Source: Acidobacteriaceae bacterium (lineage in GTDB: Bacteria; Acidobacteriota; Terriglobia; Terriglobales; Acidobacteriaceae). Taken from it: DNA of 40,427 nucleotides. The position numbers and the translations under genes were made by a program. Of the stretch, positions 8,106 to 15,535 are shown piece by piece. The notes beneath the pieces are model-generated. The model was given only the letters and a program-made list of their open reading frames with translations. It was not told the DNA's origin and did no database searches. The DNA lies in the NCBI GenBank assembly GCA_003131315.1, contig PKUV01000115.1, positions 5,690-46,116 on the forward strand, given 5' to 3'. Numbering within the stretch: position 1 is the stretch's first letter; each line of letters starts with the position of its first letter.

Positions 8106-8345
8106 CTATACTTCCACCAGCTCCCGCTCCTGGCGCGTGTTCCACAGCGGCGCAAGAATACTCGATTTCAGAACTTCCGACTCGGCTCTCACCCAGTCTT
8201 CCAGCGCTAGTCCTTTCACCTGTCCGCGCTCATCGTAAATCTGGCGCGCACGCAGCCGTATTTTTCTCTCCAGCAATTCCACCATCAGTTTTTGCCGTTC
8301 GTGAGTTCTCGTTACGCTGTCCACTGCTGACACCCCACAATTCAT
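8106..8345 (-). CDS. DUF2934 family small protein
   Basis: 79 aa. The core KIRLRARQIYDERGQVKGLALEDW is split between IRxRAxxIYxERG and xALEDWxRAExE, which is the DUF2934 pattern, common in Acidobacteriota and some Proteobacteria. Its function is not known; the family is small, soluble and highly charged. The start is uncertain: ATG 8345 gives the full frame but has no ribosome binding site, and internal starts before MVELLERK are possible. It is convergent with the membrane protein gene, with about 100 nt between. Confidence 0.7.
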   Translation of the reverse strand: MNCGVSAVDSVTRTHERQKLMVELLERKIRLRARQIYDERGQVKGLALEDWVRAESEVLKSSILAPLWNTRQERELVEV

Positions 8346-8666
8346 CTGTCTACAAATATTGTAACCGGTGAACTGTTAAAGGGTCATGAAGAAGAGGGTT
8401 ACTATCTAATTTAGAAGAAAATCCCCCGTGGAGCGGTCGCCGCAAACAACCAATCCCGGCAGTTGGGGTCTTGGCCGCCGCCTATTCCCTGCGCTCTCCA
8501 CAATTGTGCAAATAATTGCTCCTACCCCCCGCAACCCCCGTAAGCCGCCGTTTCACCCCGGCAAAGTTTGGTACCGGGCTTGCTCTTACTCTTCCCGGAG
8601 GAGCCAACATCCTCGGCTTTGTCCGCGGATGATCTCTCGCTTCCTCCACAGTCTGGAGACCTTGCG
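8346..8666. other. Gene-poor gap of about 320 bp with no clear element
   Basis: Divergent spacer between the DUF2934 gene and the small secreted protein gene. An inverted pair GTAACC (near 8362) and GGTTAC (near 8396) flanks an A-rich stretch close to the DUF2934 start and could be an operator. Further right is C-rich sequence without a credible frame. GGAG at 8655-8658 is the ribosome binding site of the next gene. Confidence 0.45.
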
Positions 8667-8978
8667 ATGAAAAAGGCCCTGTTCGTGCTCTGCCTACTTT
8701 CCGCCACTGCGGCATTTGCGCAGTATGGTGGCGCATCCTATATCAGCAGTGAGCCGCATATTCCCCAGTCGCCGAGTCATCCGGCGCACGCATCTTATGC
8801 GCCCATGTCTCAGGAACAGACCGTCCTCGCCACGTCGAGTTACTCCTCCGCCCAGGGAGAAAGACCGGCTTCGGATTTCCCGCAGCAAGAAGCCGTTTCT
8901 CTCGGCGCCGCTGCCCGCGAACTTAGGAATCAGCACGCCCAGCCGAAAAAATCCCGCGTCGTTTGGGTAAACCAGTAG
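8667..8978 (+). CDS. Small secreted protein of unknown function
   Basis: 103 aa from ATG 8667, with GGAG (8655-8658) eight nt upstream. A classic signal peptide (MKKALFVLCLLSATAAFAQ, cleavage after AFA) is followed by a low-complexity Ser/Pro/His/Tyr region. A charged tail follows, LGAAARELRNQHAQPKKSR ending VVWVNQ. Short exported proteins with an AREL-R-K-rich end and a terminal VWxN-like motif recur in Acidobacteriota, as far as I know uncharacterised. The stop codon is followed one base later by a REP element (8980-9006), which may stabilise the 3' end. Confidence 0.7.
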   Translation: MKKALFVLCLLSATAAFAQYGGASYISSEPHIPQSPSHPAHASYAPMSQEQTVLATSSYSSAQGERPASDFPQQEAVSLGAAARELRNQHAQPKKSRVVWVNQ

Positions 8979-8979
8979 A

Positions 8980-9006
8980 GTGTGGCGCGGACACTCTTGT
9001 CCGCGC
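8980..9006 (+). repeat. REP-like hairpin, family with GCGCGGACA arms
   Basis: GCGCGGACA (8985-8993) pairs with TGTCCGCGC (8998-9006) over a four-base loop, preceded by GTGTG. The same 27-mer with one difference is present inverted at 22985-23011. It starts one base after the stop of the small secreted protein gene. Confidence 0.85.
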
Positions 9007-9032
9007 AATCTCGAACTGCAATCTAAGAGATG

Positions 9033-9060
9033 AAAAGGCCGCCGTTTTGCGGGCGGCCTT
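9033..9060 (-). terminator. Intrinsic terminator for the LssY_C gene
   Basis: AAGGCCGCC (9035-9043) pairs perfectly with GGCGGCCTT (9052-9060). On the minus strand the stem is followed by TTTT (9033-9036). It lies 45 nt past the stop of the minus-strand gene at 9106. It may also slow plus-strand transcription from the small secreted protein gene. Confidence 0.7.
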
Positions 9061-9105
9061 GGCGCAACGTCGAAAAACTTCGCGCCCCGCTTCCTGCGAA
9101 ACATA

Positions 9106-10335
9106 CTACTTTCCCGCCCCACCACTCTTCAGCACCAGCACCAGAATCCGTCCATCGGAGTGAAATTCCCCGCCCGTTGCCGTCTTCGCCTCGGTTACCG
9201 GATGCGTCGGAACAACGTGTCCCCGCGTCGCCACCAGTCCCATCCCGGAGAGCGTCTGGTTCAGAAACTCGCGCTCGCCATCGATCGCCGGATCGATCTT
9301 GTGCGTCACCCCGTTGTTCCTCCGATCGCGCTCGAACCCGATATCGTGCGTCGCGGCAACGCACCACAGCGGCCGTCCATTCACCTTGTACGGCGACTTC
9401 CACACCCGCAAATGATTTCGCGACATAATCACCCGCACTGGCTCCGCGTGCGCAAACCCGTAATCCTGCGGACGATCGAACAAATACAGCGTGCTCATCG
9501 GCATCGTCAGATAGTCCTTTTTCTCGAGCGTAGCCATCAGCCCCGACAGCACCGTGCTCTCCACCGATTTATCCACCTTCACCCACGCCGCGGTCGTGAA
9601 CGCTTTCACCATTTCTTCTTCCGTCCCGACGATCAGGATATTCACCATATCGCCCGGGCTGTGGTTCTGATCCGTAACCCGCCGCGGGATCGAATCCAGC
9701 AGCTTCGGTGTAATCGCCGGCATTGCCGTTTCCGGTGGACCGCCCACCACTGTCGCATCTGCGGCGCCCAGCCCCTCATTCAACACTTCGATCTTCACCT
9801 GGAAACTTCCCGTTGCCCCCGCCGCGTCTCGCATGCTCTGGTTGATTCCCAGAAACAGCCGCCCCGCTACCGGGGCGGTATACGTGGCGCTCGCTCCCAC
9901 CTCAAACGCCTCCGCCGCATCGCCCGATCCCAGCCGCCCAATCAACTCCCCGTGTCCCCCGTTCGGCACCGCGTATTCATGAATCACATCCGCAAGGCTC
10001 CGCGGGATTCCTGCCGGGCCAAAATGGTTTCCCTTGGCATAAGTGATCGTCCCCTTCGCCGTGATCTGCAACTTCTTGCCGCCGCGCAAGTCGATGTTCG
10101 TATCCATCCACTGCTTCGACCCGCTCACTTCGACCGTGTACGACGGTGTGTGACAGGAAGCACTGCTCCCCTCCGCCGTGGTCGCGGCCGTCGTCTGTGC
10201 AGCCTGCGTTTCCGCAGCCGCCGCTGAATCCGTCGTCTGTTGCCGCCCGGACTCAGCCCAAGTCGAGCCCACCATCACTACTGCGAAAATCACCATGGCG
10301 ATCGTCGCCAGCACGATCCGCTTCGTCGTCTTCAT
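9106..10335 (-). CDS. Exported protein with LecA-like lectin fold and LssY_C domain
   Basis: About 409 aa. There is an N-terminal signal segment (IVLATIAMVIFAVVMVGSTW), then an Ala/Thr/Gln-rich linker. A beta-sandwich region (about 65-190: WMDTNIDLRGGKKLQITAKG, GPAGIP, GELIGRLG, GRLFLGINQ) resembles the PA-IL/LecA galactose-lectin family. The C-terminal half (about 225-395: GDMVNILIVGTEEEMVKAF, LYLFDRPQDYGFA, RNHLRVWKSP, ATHDIGFE, THKIDPAIDGER) matches the LssY C-terminal domain. LssY_C function is unknown; the domain is often linked to lipid-phosphatase-like membrane proteins. I infer an envelope protein binding a glycan. ATG 10335 is preferred over the GTG 10365 start. Confidence 0.8.
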   Translation of the reverse strand: MKTTKRIVLATIAMVIFAVVMVGSTWAESGRQQTTDSAAAAETQAAQTTAATTAEGSSASCHTPSYTVEVSGSKQWMDTNIDLRGGKKLQITAKGTITYAKGNHFGPAGIPRSLADVIHEYAVPNGGHGELIGRLGSGDAAEAFEVGASATYTAPVAGRLFLGINQSMRDAAGATGSFQVKIEVLNEGLGAADATVVGGPPETAMPAITPKLLDSIPRRVTDQNHSPGDMVNILIVGTEEEMVKAFTTAAWVKVDKSVESTVLSGLMATLEKKDYLTMPMSTLYLFDRPQDYGFAHAEPVRVIMSRNHLRVWKSPYKVNGRPLWCVAATHDIGFERDRRNNGVTHKIDPAIDGEREFLNQTLSGMGLVATRGHVVPTHPVTEAKTATGGEFHSDGRILVLVLKSGGAGK

Positions 10336-10409
10336 ATAAATTCCGTTCCTCACTAGCCATTGCACTCCGATGCTCTTAAGAAAAGAAATGTTACCCTAGG
10401 AGAAATTCA

Positions 10410-11246
10410 ATGACCATTCTGGACTTCACCGCCGTCGTCGCGATCGTCTCCTTCGTCGCGGGACTTCTCGGATCTCTCACCGGCCTCGGTGGTGGTGTCG
10501 TCCTCGTGCCCCTGCTCACCATCTTCTTCCACGTGGATATCCGCTACGCCATCGGAGCCTCGCTCGTCTCCGTGATCGCGACCTCCTCCGGCGCTGCCGC
10601 CTCCTATGTGAAAGAAGGATTCTCCAACATTCGCATCGGCATGTTTTTGGAAATCGCCACCACGTTCGGCGCGTTGCTCGGAGCCTTCCTGGCCACCCGG
10701 ATTCCGACCAGCGCCTTGGCGATCATCTTCGGCGCTGTCCTGCTCTACTCGGCGTATCTTTCCCGCAAGCCGCGCCCGCAGGCCCAGCGCAGCCTGCCAC
10801 CCGATCCGCTCGCCACCCGTCTGCGGATGAACGGCAGCTTCCCCGACCTCGAAGGCCCGCGCAGTTACAACGTCCAGCACGTCCCCACCGGCTTCAGCCT
10901 CATGTTCGGCGCCGGCGCGCTCTCCGGATTGCTCGGTATCGGCTCCGGAGCCGTCAAAGTACTCGCCATGGATCAGGCCATGCAGATCCCCTTCAAAGTT
11001 TCCACCACCACCAGCAACTTCATGATCGGCGTGACCGCCGCCGCCAGCGCCGGTGTCTACCTCAGCCGCGGGTACGTCGATCCCGGCCTCGCCATGCCCG
11101 TCATGTTAGGTGTCCTGGCCGGCTCCTTGCTCGGCAGCCGCATCCTGGTCAAAGCCGAAACCAAATCGCTCCGCCTCGTCTTCAGCGTGGTGATTCTCGT
11201 TCTAGGCCTGCAAATGCTCTACCAAGGATTCTGGGGGAAAATCTGA
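10410..11246 (+). CDS. TauE/SafE (TSUP) family anion transporter
   Basis: 278 aa, eight hydrophobic helices, two-fold repeated organisation typical of TSUP proteins: N-terminal GLLGSLTGLGGGVVLVPLL and, in the second half, GLLGIGSGAVKVLAMD. These proteins move sulfite, sulfoacetate, thiosulfate or other organic anions across the inner membrane; the substrate is not readable here. The ribosome binding site AGGAG sits about 8 nt before ATG 10410. The stop overlaps the start of the DUF1634 gene (TGATG at 11244-11248), so the two are translationally coupled and likely work together. Confidence 0.92.
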   Translation: MTILDFTAVVAIVSFVAGLLGSLTGLGGGVVLVPLLTIFFHVDIRYAIGASLVSVIATSSGAAASYVKEGFSNIRIGMFLEIATTFGALLGAFLATRIPTSALAIIFGAVLLYSAYLSRKPRPQAQRSLPPDPLATRLRMNGSFPDLEGPRSYNVQHVPTGFSLMFGAGALSGLLGIGSGAVKVLAMDQAMQIPFKVSTTTSNFMIGVTAAASAGVYLSRGYVDPGLAMPVMLGVLAGSLLGSRILVKAETKSLRLVFSVVILVLGLQMLYQGFWGKI

Positions 11247-11680
11247 TGCCCGCCGCCCCAGCGCCCGCGCGCCAACCTCATCCGTTCCAACCCCAACCGT
11301 GGAGAGATCGCCGCATGGAAGTCATCCTCGGCAACCTGCTCCGCGCCGGAGTCCTGCTCTCGGCGGCTGTCGTTCTCTCGGGAGCGTGTATCTACCTCTC
11401 CCACCACGCGCACGAACCCGCCGATTACCGCATCTTTCGCGGCGAGCCCTCCGAATTCCGCACCATCCCCGGAGTCATTCAAAGCGTCATCAACGGCCGA
11501 GGCCGAGGCTTAATCCAACTCGGATTGCTCCTCCTCATCGCCACCCCCATCGCCCGCGTAGCCTTCTCCATCGTAGGATTCGCCATCGAACGCGATCGCA
11601 TGTACGTAGCCTTCACCCTGATCGTGCTCGCCATCCTGCTCTACAGCCTCCTCGGCTCCGGCCTGGGCACCCATCCTTAG
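11246..11680 (+). CDS. DUF1634 membrane protein, partner of TauE/SafE
   Basis: 144 aa with three hydrophobic helices (VLLSAAVVLSGACIYL, LIQLGLLLLIATPIARVAFS, VAFTLIVLAILLYSLLG). The motif G-LLRAGVLLS near the start and TPIARV match DUF1634. This family is nearly always encoded next to TauE/SafE, as here, and is presumed to be an accessory subunit. Its ATG overlaps the TauE stop by one base. A CRP-like palindrome begins directly after its stop codon, at 11681. Confidence 0.88.
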   Translation: MPAAPAPARQPHPFQPQPWRDRRMEVILGNLLRAGVLLSAAVVLSGACIYLSHHAHEPADYRIFRGEPSEFRTIPGVIQSVINGRGRGLIQLGLLLLIATPIARVAFSIVGFAIERDRMYVAFTLIVLAILLYSLLGSGLGTHP

Positions 11681-11694
11681 GTGATGTAGATCAC
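11681..11694. promoter_or_regulatory. CRP/FNR-family-like operator GTGATGTAGATCAC
   Basis: GTGAT and ATCAC arms are perfect, with four central bases. The site centre is 11687.5. A possible -10 CACAAT (11717-11722) would give a start near 11729, exactly 41.5 nt from the centre, the class II activator position used by CRP and FNR. The target would be the small membrane protein gene at 11742. The spacing match is post hoc. Confidence 0.55.
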
Positions 11695-11741
11695 GGCAGG
11701 TTCAGACACCAAGACTCACAATAGATATTGGCTCGGACGCG

Positions 11742-11990
11742 ATGAGTTCCGAGTCTGACGAACACGTCGCCATGATGGACATAGAGGAAAAACGAGAAAC
11801 TGGCGCCAGCTTGATATTCCTTGGGCTGGGGATCTGGATGATGGATTTGCTCGTGGTCTTCTTTCTGCCGTCCGGTATTAAGTTTGGGCACTATGCGACG
11901 TTCCTCGACATCATCATCGCGATGGGCGTACTGGGCCTGGTTCTGCTGATCATTGGCTATAAGGTACGGGGCAAGTCCAGCGCCGAGTAA
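11742..11990 (+). CDS. Small two-helix membrane protein
   Basis: 82 aa. A charged N-terminus of about 22 residues (MSSESDEHVAMMDIEEKRET) is followed by two hydrophobic helices (SLIFLGLGIWMMDLLVVFFL and IIIAMGVLGLVLLIIGYKV) with a short loop FGHYATFL, then a charged tail. I recognise no family. The start is ATG 11742 with only a weak ribosome binding site (CGGA). The upstream CRP/FNR-like palindrome suggests a role tied to redox or carbon state, but this is inference. The next gene begins 33 nt downstream with its own strong ribosome binding site. Confidence 0.65.
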   Translation: MSSESDEHVAMMDIEEKRETGASLIFLGLGIWMMDLLVVFFLPSGIKFGHYATFLDIIIAMGVLGLVLLIIGYKVRGKSSAE

Positions 11991-12023
11991 TCTTTCGAAT
12001 TCCCGACACGATGGAAGGAAACT

Positions 12024-13235
12024 ATGGCTTACTCATACTTGGTTCTGGGAGCCGGACGGCAAGGCATCGCCGCGGCATATGATCTGGCGCGTTTTGGCGA
12101 GGCCTCGCAAGTTACGCTGGCCGACTTCAATCGAGAACGAGCGCAGGCTGCAGCGGATAGAGTGAACCACCTTGTGCGCAACCGAATCGCCGATGCGATC
12201 GGGTTGGATGTCCGCGATGAAGGTGCTTCGCGCCGCACGCTGAAGGGTTACGACGTCGCGCTGAGTGCGGTACCGTACTTCTACAACCTCGACTTGACCC
12301 GGGCAGCGATCGAAACTGGCGTGTCGTTCTGCGATCTGGGCGGCAACACGGAGATCGTCCGGCAGCAGCACGCGCTCAATCCGGAGGCATGCCGTGCGGG
12401 GGTGAGCGTAATCCCCGACTGCGGCATGGGACCCGGCATAGGCAATAACCTCGCAGTCTATGCCATGGAACTGGTGGGCGATGCGGAGGATGTGTATCTC
12501 TACGACGGTGGCCTGCCACAAAAGCCGCAGCCCCCTTGGAACTACGCGCTGACGTTTGCCATCGAGGGTTTGACCAATGAATATTACGGAGGAATGACCG
12601 TCCTGCGGGATGGCAAACTGTTCCACGCACCCTGCTTCACTGAATTCGAGATGAAAGATATTCCGCCGATCGGCAAGCTGGAGGCGTTTCTGATCGCGGG
12701 CGGCGCCTCGACCGCACCGTGGAGCTTTCAAGGCAAGCTGCGCACCTACGAACTCAAAGTGTTGCGGTATCCCGGCACCTTCGCGCAATTGAAGGCTTTC
12801 TCCGACCTCGGGCTATTCGACCTCAAACCAGTTCGTGTGAACGGAACGGAAGTGGTTCCGCGCGAGCTCTTCAATGCTTTATTCGAGCCTCAAGTCCGAA
12901 TGGACGACCGAGTGGACGGCGTACGGGACGTGTGCATTGTTCGGGCGCACGCGAAAGGAAAGAAAAACGGGCAGCCCACCGAAGCAGTCGTGGAGGTCAT
13001 CGATTACTATGACGAGGCTACCGGATTTACCGCGATGCAACGGATGACGGGTTGGCACATTTCAATCGTTGCCGCGATGATGGCGAAGCACGACATCCCA
13101 ACCGGCGCGATACCGTTGGAGCTGGCAGTGCCGGGCAGGGCTTTTGTGCGCGAAGCGAAAAGGCGCGGATTCAAGATCTCGGAACGCAGTGGGCCGGCCG
13201 AAGTAGTCGAAGAAGCGTTCGCCCAGATGGGTTAA
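12024..13235 (+). CDS. Saccharopine dehydrogenase family oxidoreductase
   Basis: 403 aa. The N-terminal Rossmann fold has YLVLGAGRQGIAAAYDLARF (GxGxxG) for NAD(P). Conserved middle motifs are CDLGGNTEIV and VIPDCGMGPGIGNNLAVYA, as in lysine 6-dehydrogenase and carboxynorspermidine-synthase-like members. The C-terminal region carries TGFTAMQRMTGWHISIVAAM. The family oxidises or reduces secondary-amine amino-acid conjugates or the epsilon-amino group of lysine; the precise substrate is open. GGAAGGAA immediately upstream fixes ATG 12024. It stands alone; a structured RNA-like region follows its stop. Confidence 0.85.
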   Translation: MAYSYLVLGAGRQGIAAAYDLARFGEASQVTLADFNRERAQAAADRVNHLVRNRIADAIGLDVRDEGASRRTLKGYDVALSAVPYFYNLDLTRAAIETGVSFCDLGGNTEIVRQQHALNPEACRAGVSVIPDCGMGPGIGNNLAVYAMELVGDAEDVYLYDGGLPQKPQPPWNYALTFAIEGLTNEYYGGMTVLRDGKLFHAPCFTEFEMKDIPPIGKLEAFLIAGGASTAPWSFQGKLRTYELKVLRYPGTFAQLKAFSDLGLFDLKPVRVNGTEVVPRELFNALFEPQVRMDDRVDGVRDVCIVRAHAKGKKNGQPTEAVVEVIDYYDEATGFTAMQRMTGWHISIVAAMMAKHDIPTGAIPLELAVPGRAFVREAKRRGFKISERSGPAEVVEEAFAQMG

Positions 13236-13271
13236 CCAGATCCCAGGATTTGCTTAAGAATTCTTAGGCAC

Positions 13272-13353
13272 CCTGCGGGAAATGCAGGAGGCCCGGCCAT
13301 TCGCCGTCGAGCGGCGGCTGAGCGAGTGACCTCACTCTTGGCATGGCCGGGCC
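13272..13353 (+). ncRNA. Candidate structured RNA with three-way junction
   Basis: There are four helices in 82 nt. P1 is CCTGC (13272-13276) with GCAGG (13284-13288). An 11-bp perfect outer stem, GGCCCGGCCAT (13290-13300) with ATGGCCGGGCC (13343-13353), encloses two hairpins: CGCCG/CGGCG (13302-13316) and GAGTG/CACTC (13324-13337). A 12-bp palindrome TAAGAATTCTTA (13255-13266) lies just before. The region has no gene, starts about 40 nt after the saccharopine dehydrogenase stop and about 360 nt before citrate synthase. It could be a riboswitch-like leader, a small RNA or a branched terminator; I recognise no known class. Strand is assumed from the flanking genes. Confidence 0.45.
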
Positions 13354-13420
13354 CCAATTTGCGGTATTCAGTTTTTAGTCCTCCTAAATCATTACTAGAC
13401 CCTTCTGACCTCGGCTGTCG

Positions 13421-13434
13421 GTGACAATTATCAC
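13421..13434. promoter_or_regulatory. CRP/FNR-family-like operator GTGACAATTATCAC
   Basis: GTGA and TCAC are separated by six A+T-rich bases, upstream of citrate synthase. First of two sites in this leader. Confidence 0.45.
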
Positions 13435-13533
13435 GAATGCACGGTCAATTCGCCGTCGATTCTGGACCTCCGTCCTGTGCGCGCAATCAGTGACGAACCA
13501 CTCGAACACGCCGGCCGGTAACTGCAGCGGCGA

Positions 13534-13547
13534 GTGACTCCAATCAC
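13534..13547. promoter_or_regulatory. CRP/FNR-family-like operator GTGACTCCAATCAC
   Basis: GTGA and TCAC with a six-base spacer, followed by A (TCACA). It lies 170 bp before the citrate synthase start. An A-rich -10-like AATACT (13596-13601) sits downstream at roughly class I distance, but no good -35 accompanies it. Confidence 0.45.
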
Positions 13548-13717
13548 AGGTTTGGGTGAGCAAGGGCACTGCGGCACCTTCCCAGAACAGCAGAAAATAC
13601 TGTGGGGGCAAGTTCGGGACGTCTGCAGTTCCAGGCAATCGGGATGGCTTGAATTTTGCGCCCAGCTCAGCTCCCCGCGATTGGCTCCAAGGGCACCGGC
13701 ATCAAGGAGGATTCAAA

Positions 13718-15028
13718 ATGGCATCAAACACTCTCACCATCACCGATAATCGCACCGCCACAAACTACAGCCTGCCGATTGAGAATGGCACGATCCGGGC
13801 CATGGACTTGCGGAAAATCAGGACTGGCCCAGACGATTTTGGGCTCATGACCTACGATCCCGCGTTCATGAATACTGCGTCCTGCCACAGCAGCATCACC
13901 TTTATTGACGGCGAACGCGGCATCCTTCGCTACCGGGGCTACCCCATCGAAGTGCTGGCGGAACACTGCACCTTCCTCGAGGTTGCCTACCTGCTGCTGT
14001 TCGGTGACCTGCCCACTCCAGAGGAGCTGAAAACCTGGGTCAACGAAATCACCCATCACACGATGTTGCATGAAACGACGAAGAAGTTCATGGAGGGCTT
14101 CCGCCACGATGCCCATCCGATGGCCATGCTGGTGAGTACGGTGGCAGCCTTGTCCACCGTCTATCCCGAGTCTAGAAAGATTCACGATCCCGCCAACCGG
14201 CTGCTGCAGATCAAACGGCTGATTGGCAAGATGCCGTCCATTGCGGCCCTGTCGTACCGGCACAGTCTCGGTTTTCCGTACGTTTACCCGGACAACGATC
14301 TCAGCTATCCGGAAAATTTCATGAACATGTTGTGGAGGATGGTTGAGCCGAAGTACGTGGCCCATCCTGTAATCGCCCGCGCGTTGGACATTCTCTTCAT
14401 TCTGCATGCCGACCACGAGCAGAACTGCAGCGCCAACGCCATGCGGGCAGTGGGCAGCGCCCAAACCGATCCGTACCTGTCAACCGCAGCCGCGGCGGCG
14501 GCCTTGGCCGGACCTCTGCACGGCGGAGCCAATGAGGCCGTTCTGGAGATGCTCGACGAAATCGGCTCCAAGGCGAATGTCCCTGCCTACATCAAGAAGA
14601 TTAAAGAAGGACACGGCAAGCTGATGGGCTTTGGCCACCGCGTCTATAAGAACTACGATCCGCGCGCCAAGATCATCAAGTGGACGGCGGAGAAGGTATT
14701 CGCAGTCACGGGCGGAAACCCCAAACTTGACATCGCGCTGGAACTGGAGCGAATCGCTCTTGAGGATGAATATTTCGTCACGCGCAAACTGTATCCCAAC
14801 GTGGATTTTTACTCGGGAATCATCTATCAGGCCATGGGCTTCAAGCCGGAAATGTTTACCGTGCTGTTTGCCATCCCGCGCACCGCAGGCTGGCTGGCCC
14901 AATGGCAGGAGATGCTCACCGACCCGGAGCAGAAGATCGCGCGTCCGCGGCAGATCTACACCGGACACGAAGTACGGGAGTTTGTGCCGGCTGAAAAACG
15001 CACGCCGGTCTTGGCCACGACGCGTTAG
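13718..15028 (+). CDS. gltA: Citrate synthase (type II)
   Basis: 436 aa from ATG 13718, whose AAGGAGG ribosome binding site is at 13704-13710. The family motifs are present: ILRYRGYPIEVLAE near residue 70, LHGGANEAVLEML (catalytic His) and GFGHRVYKNYDPRA (second catalytic His). The C-terminal RPRQIYTG is typical. It condenses oxaloacetate and acetyl-CoA to citrate, the entry step of the TCA cycle, in the cytosol. Length fits the hexameric Gram-negative-type enzyme, which is allosterically inhibited by NADH. The long leader with two CRP-like sites suggests transcriptional control by carbon or redox state. The first copy of an intergenic hairpin repeat follows about 85 nt after the stop and may end transcription. 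Confidence 0.95.
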   Translation: MASNTLTITDNRTATNYSLPIENGTIRAMDLRKIRTGPDDFGLMTYDPAFMNTASCHSSITFIDGERGILRYRGYPIEVLAEHCTFLEVAYLLLFGDLPTPEELKTWVNEITHHTMLHETTKKFMEGFRHDAHPMAMLVSTVAALSTVYPESRKIHDPANRLLQIKRLIGKMPSIAALSYRHSLGFPYVYPDNDLSYPENFMNMLWRMVEPKYVAHPVIARALDILFILHADHEQNCSANAMRAVGSAQTDPYLSTAAAAAALAGPLHGGANEAVLEMLDEIGSKANVPAYIKKIKEGHGKLMGFGHRVYKNYDPRAKIIKWTAEKVFAVTGGNPKLDIALELERIALEDEYFVTRKLYPNVDFYSGIIYQAMGFKPEMFTVLFAIPRTAGWLAQWQEMLTDPEQKIARPRQIYTGHEVREFVPAEKRTPVLATTR

Positions 15029-15112
15029 AGCCTGGCGTCTTTGTGGTGCTGGCGCGGATCCATGATCATCAATGGCCGGTGGCCCACGTCTCCGGGCGGG
15101 AGCAGACAATTT

Positions 15113-15153
15113 CGAGGGTGCCCCATTTCTCGTGCTTTTCGAGAAGTGGGGCC
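15113..15153 (+). repeat. Intergenic hairpin repeat (GGGTGCCCC family), copy A
   Basis: It begins CGAGGGTGCCCC and ends GTGGGGCC. GCCCCA-TTTCTCG pairs with CGAGAA-TGGGGC around a TGCTTTT loop. CCTTTT follows the stem, so it could act as a terminator for citrate synthase. Copies B (15341-15382) and C (38640-38680) lie in the opposite orientation. Confidence 0.75.
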
Positions 15154-15340
15154 TTTTCGCTGCAATTGCCTAGTCCGTTGTTCGATACTTTTTTCATTAC
15201 CGTTGGACGGTATGCGCTGTCACGCGCCTACGCCTTCGGCGACGCCGGTCCGGTGAAACTGAACAAGGGGCAAGTCCTCAAGATGAAGGTTCGAACCCCG
15301 GCGGCGTAAAACAGGAACCCACTCCGGTGCTGGCCGTCCA

Positions 15341-15382
15341 GCGGCCCACTTTTCGAAAGACGCGAAAAGCGGGGCACCCTCG
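15341..15382 (-). repeat. Intergenic hairpin repeat (GGGTGCCCC family), copy B
   Basis: Read on the minus strand it starts CGAGGGTGCCCCGC and ends AAGTGGGCCGC, with arms CTTTTCG and CGAAAAG. It directly abuts the broken ParE-type toxin frame, so it may mark the point where that gene was interrupted. Confidence 0.75.
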
Positions 15383-15535
15383 TGTTCTTCTCTGCCAACA
15401 ATAAGAACAACCCGCGCTACACTTACACGCCGGAGATGGGTGCCACCCGCCAGCAGCGTCGGGATTGTCCTGCTGAAGGCGGCGAACAATATTGTAGAGG
15501 TCTTGGGTGGCGGGTGTGGTCCAGCGCAAACGCAT
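15383..15535 (-). pseudogene. Truncated RelE/ParE-type toxin
   Basis: From ATG 15535 the frame reads MRLRWTTPATQDLYNIVRRL then QQDNPDAA, the usual ParE/RelE N-terminus (helix 1). After about 28 residues it loses similarity, becoming Cys-rich and then running into repeat copy B. The normal length is about 95-100 aa with a C-terminal beta-sheet carrying the active Arg, which is missing. It overlaps the antitoxin stop in a TAATG arrangement, the standard antitoxin-toxin coupling. I infer a formerly intact toxin inactivated by deletion or repeat insertion. Confidence 0.65.

Larger units (their letters stand above)
13354..13717 (+). promoter_or_regulatory. Long citrate synthase upstream region
   Basis: About 360 bp with no credible gene. 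A minus-strand frame (13384-13638, 84 codons) exists but has no recognisable family. The stretch contains two CRP-like palindromes (13421-13434 and 13534-13547), 113 bp apart, and the strong ribosome binding site AAGGAGG (13704-13710). An in-frame extension of the citrate synthase frame to 13556 is considered non-coding. Confidence 0.5.

Noticed and set aside
13384-13638. 84-codon minus-strand frame in the citrate synthase upstream region
   Set aside because: No recognisable family and no ribosome binding site, and it overlaps the two CRP-like sites. I left it as non-coding, though its composition is not absurd.
15284-15300. tRNA T-arm-like sequence GGTTCGAACCCCGG
   Set aside because: The 5' side of the T stem does not pair (GATGAAG opposite CCCCGG), and no acceptor, D or anticodon arms can be drawn on either strand.
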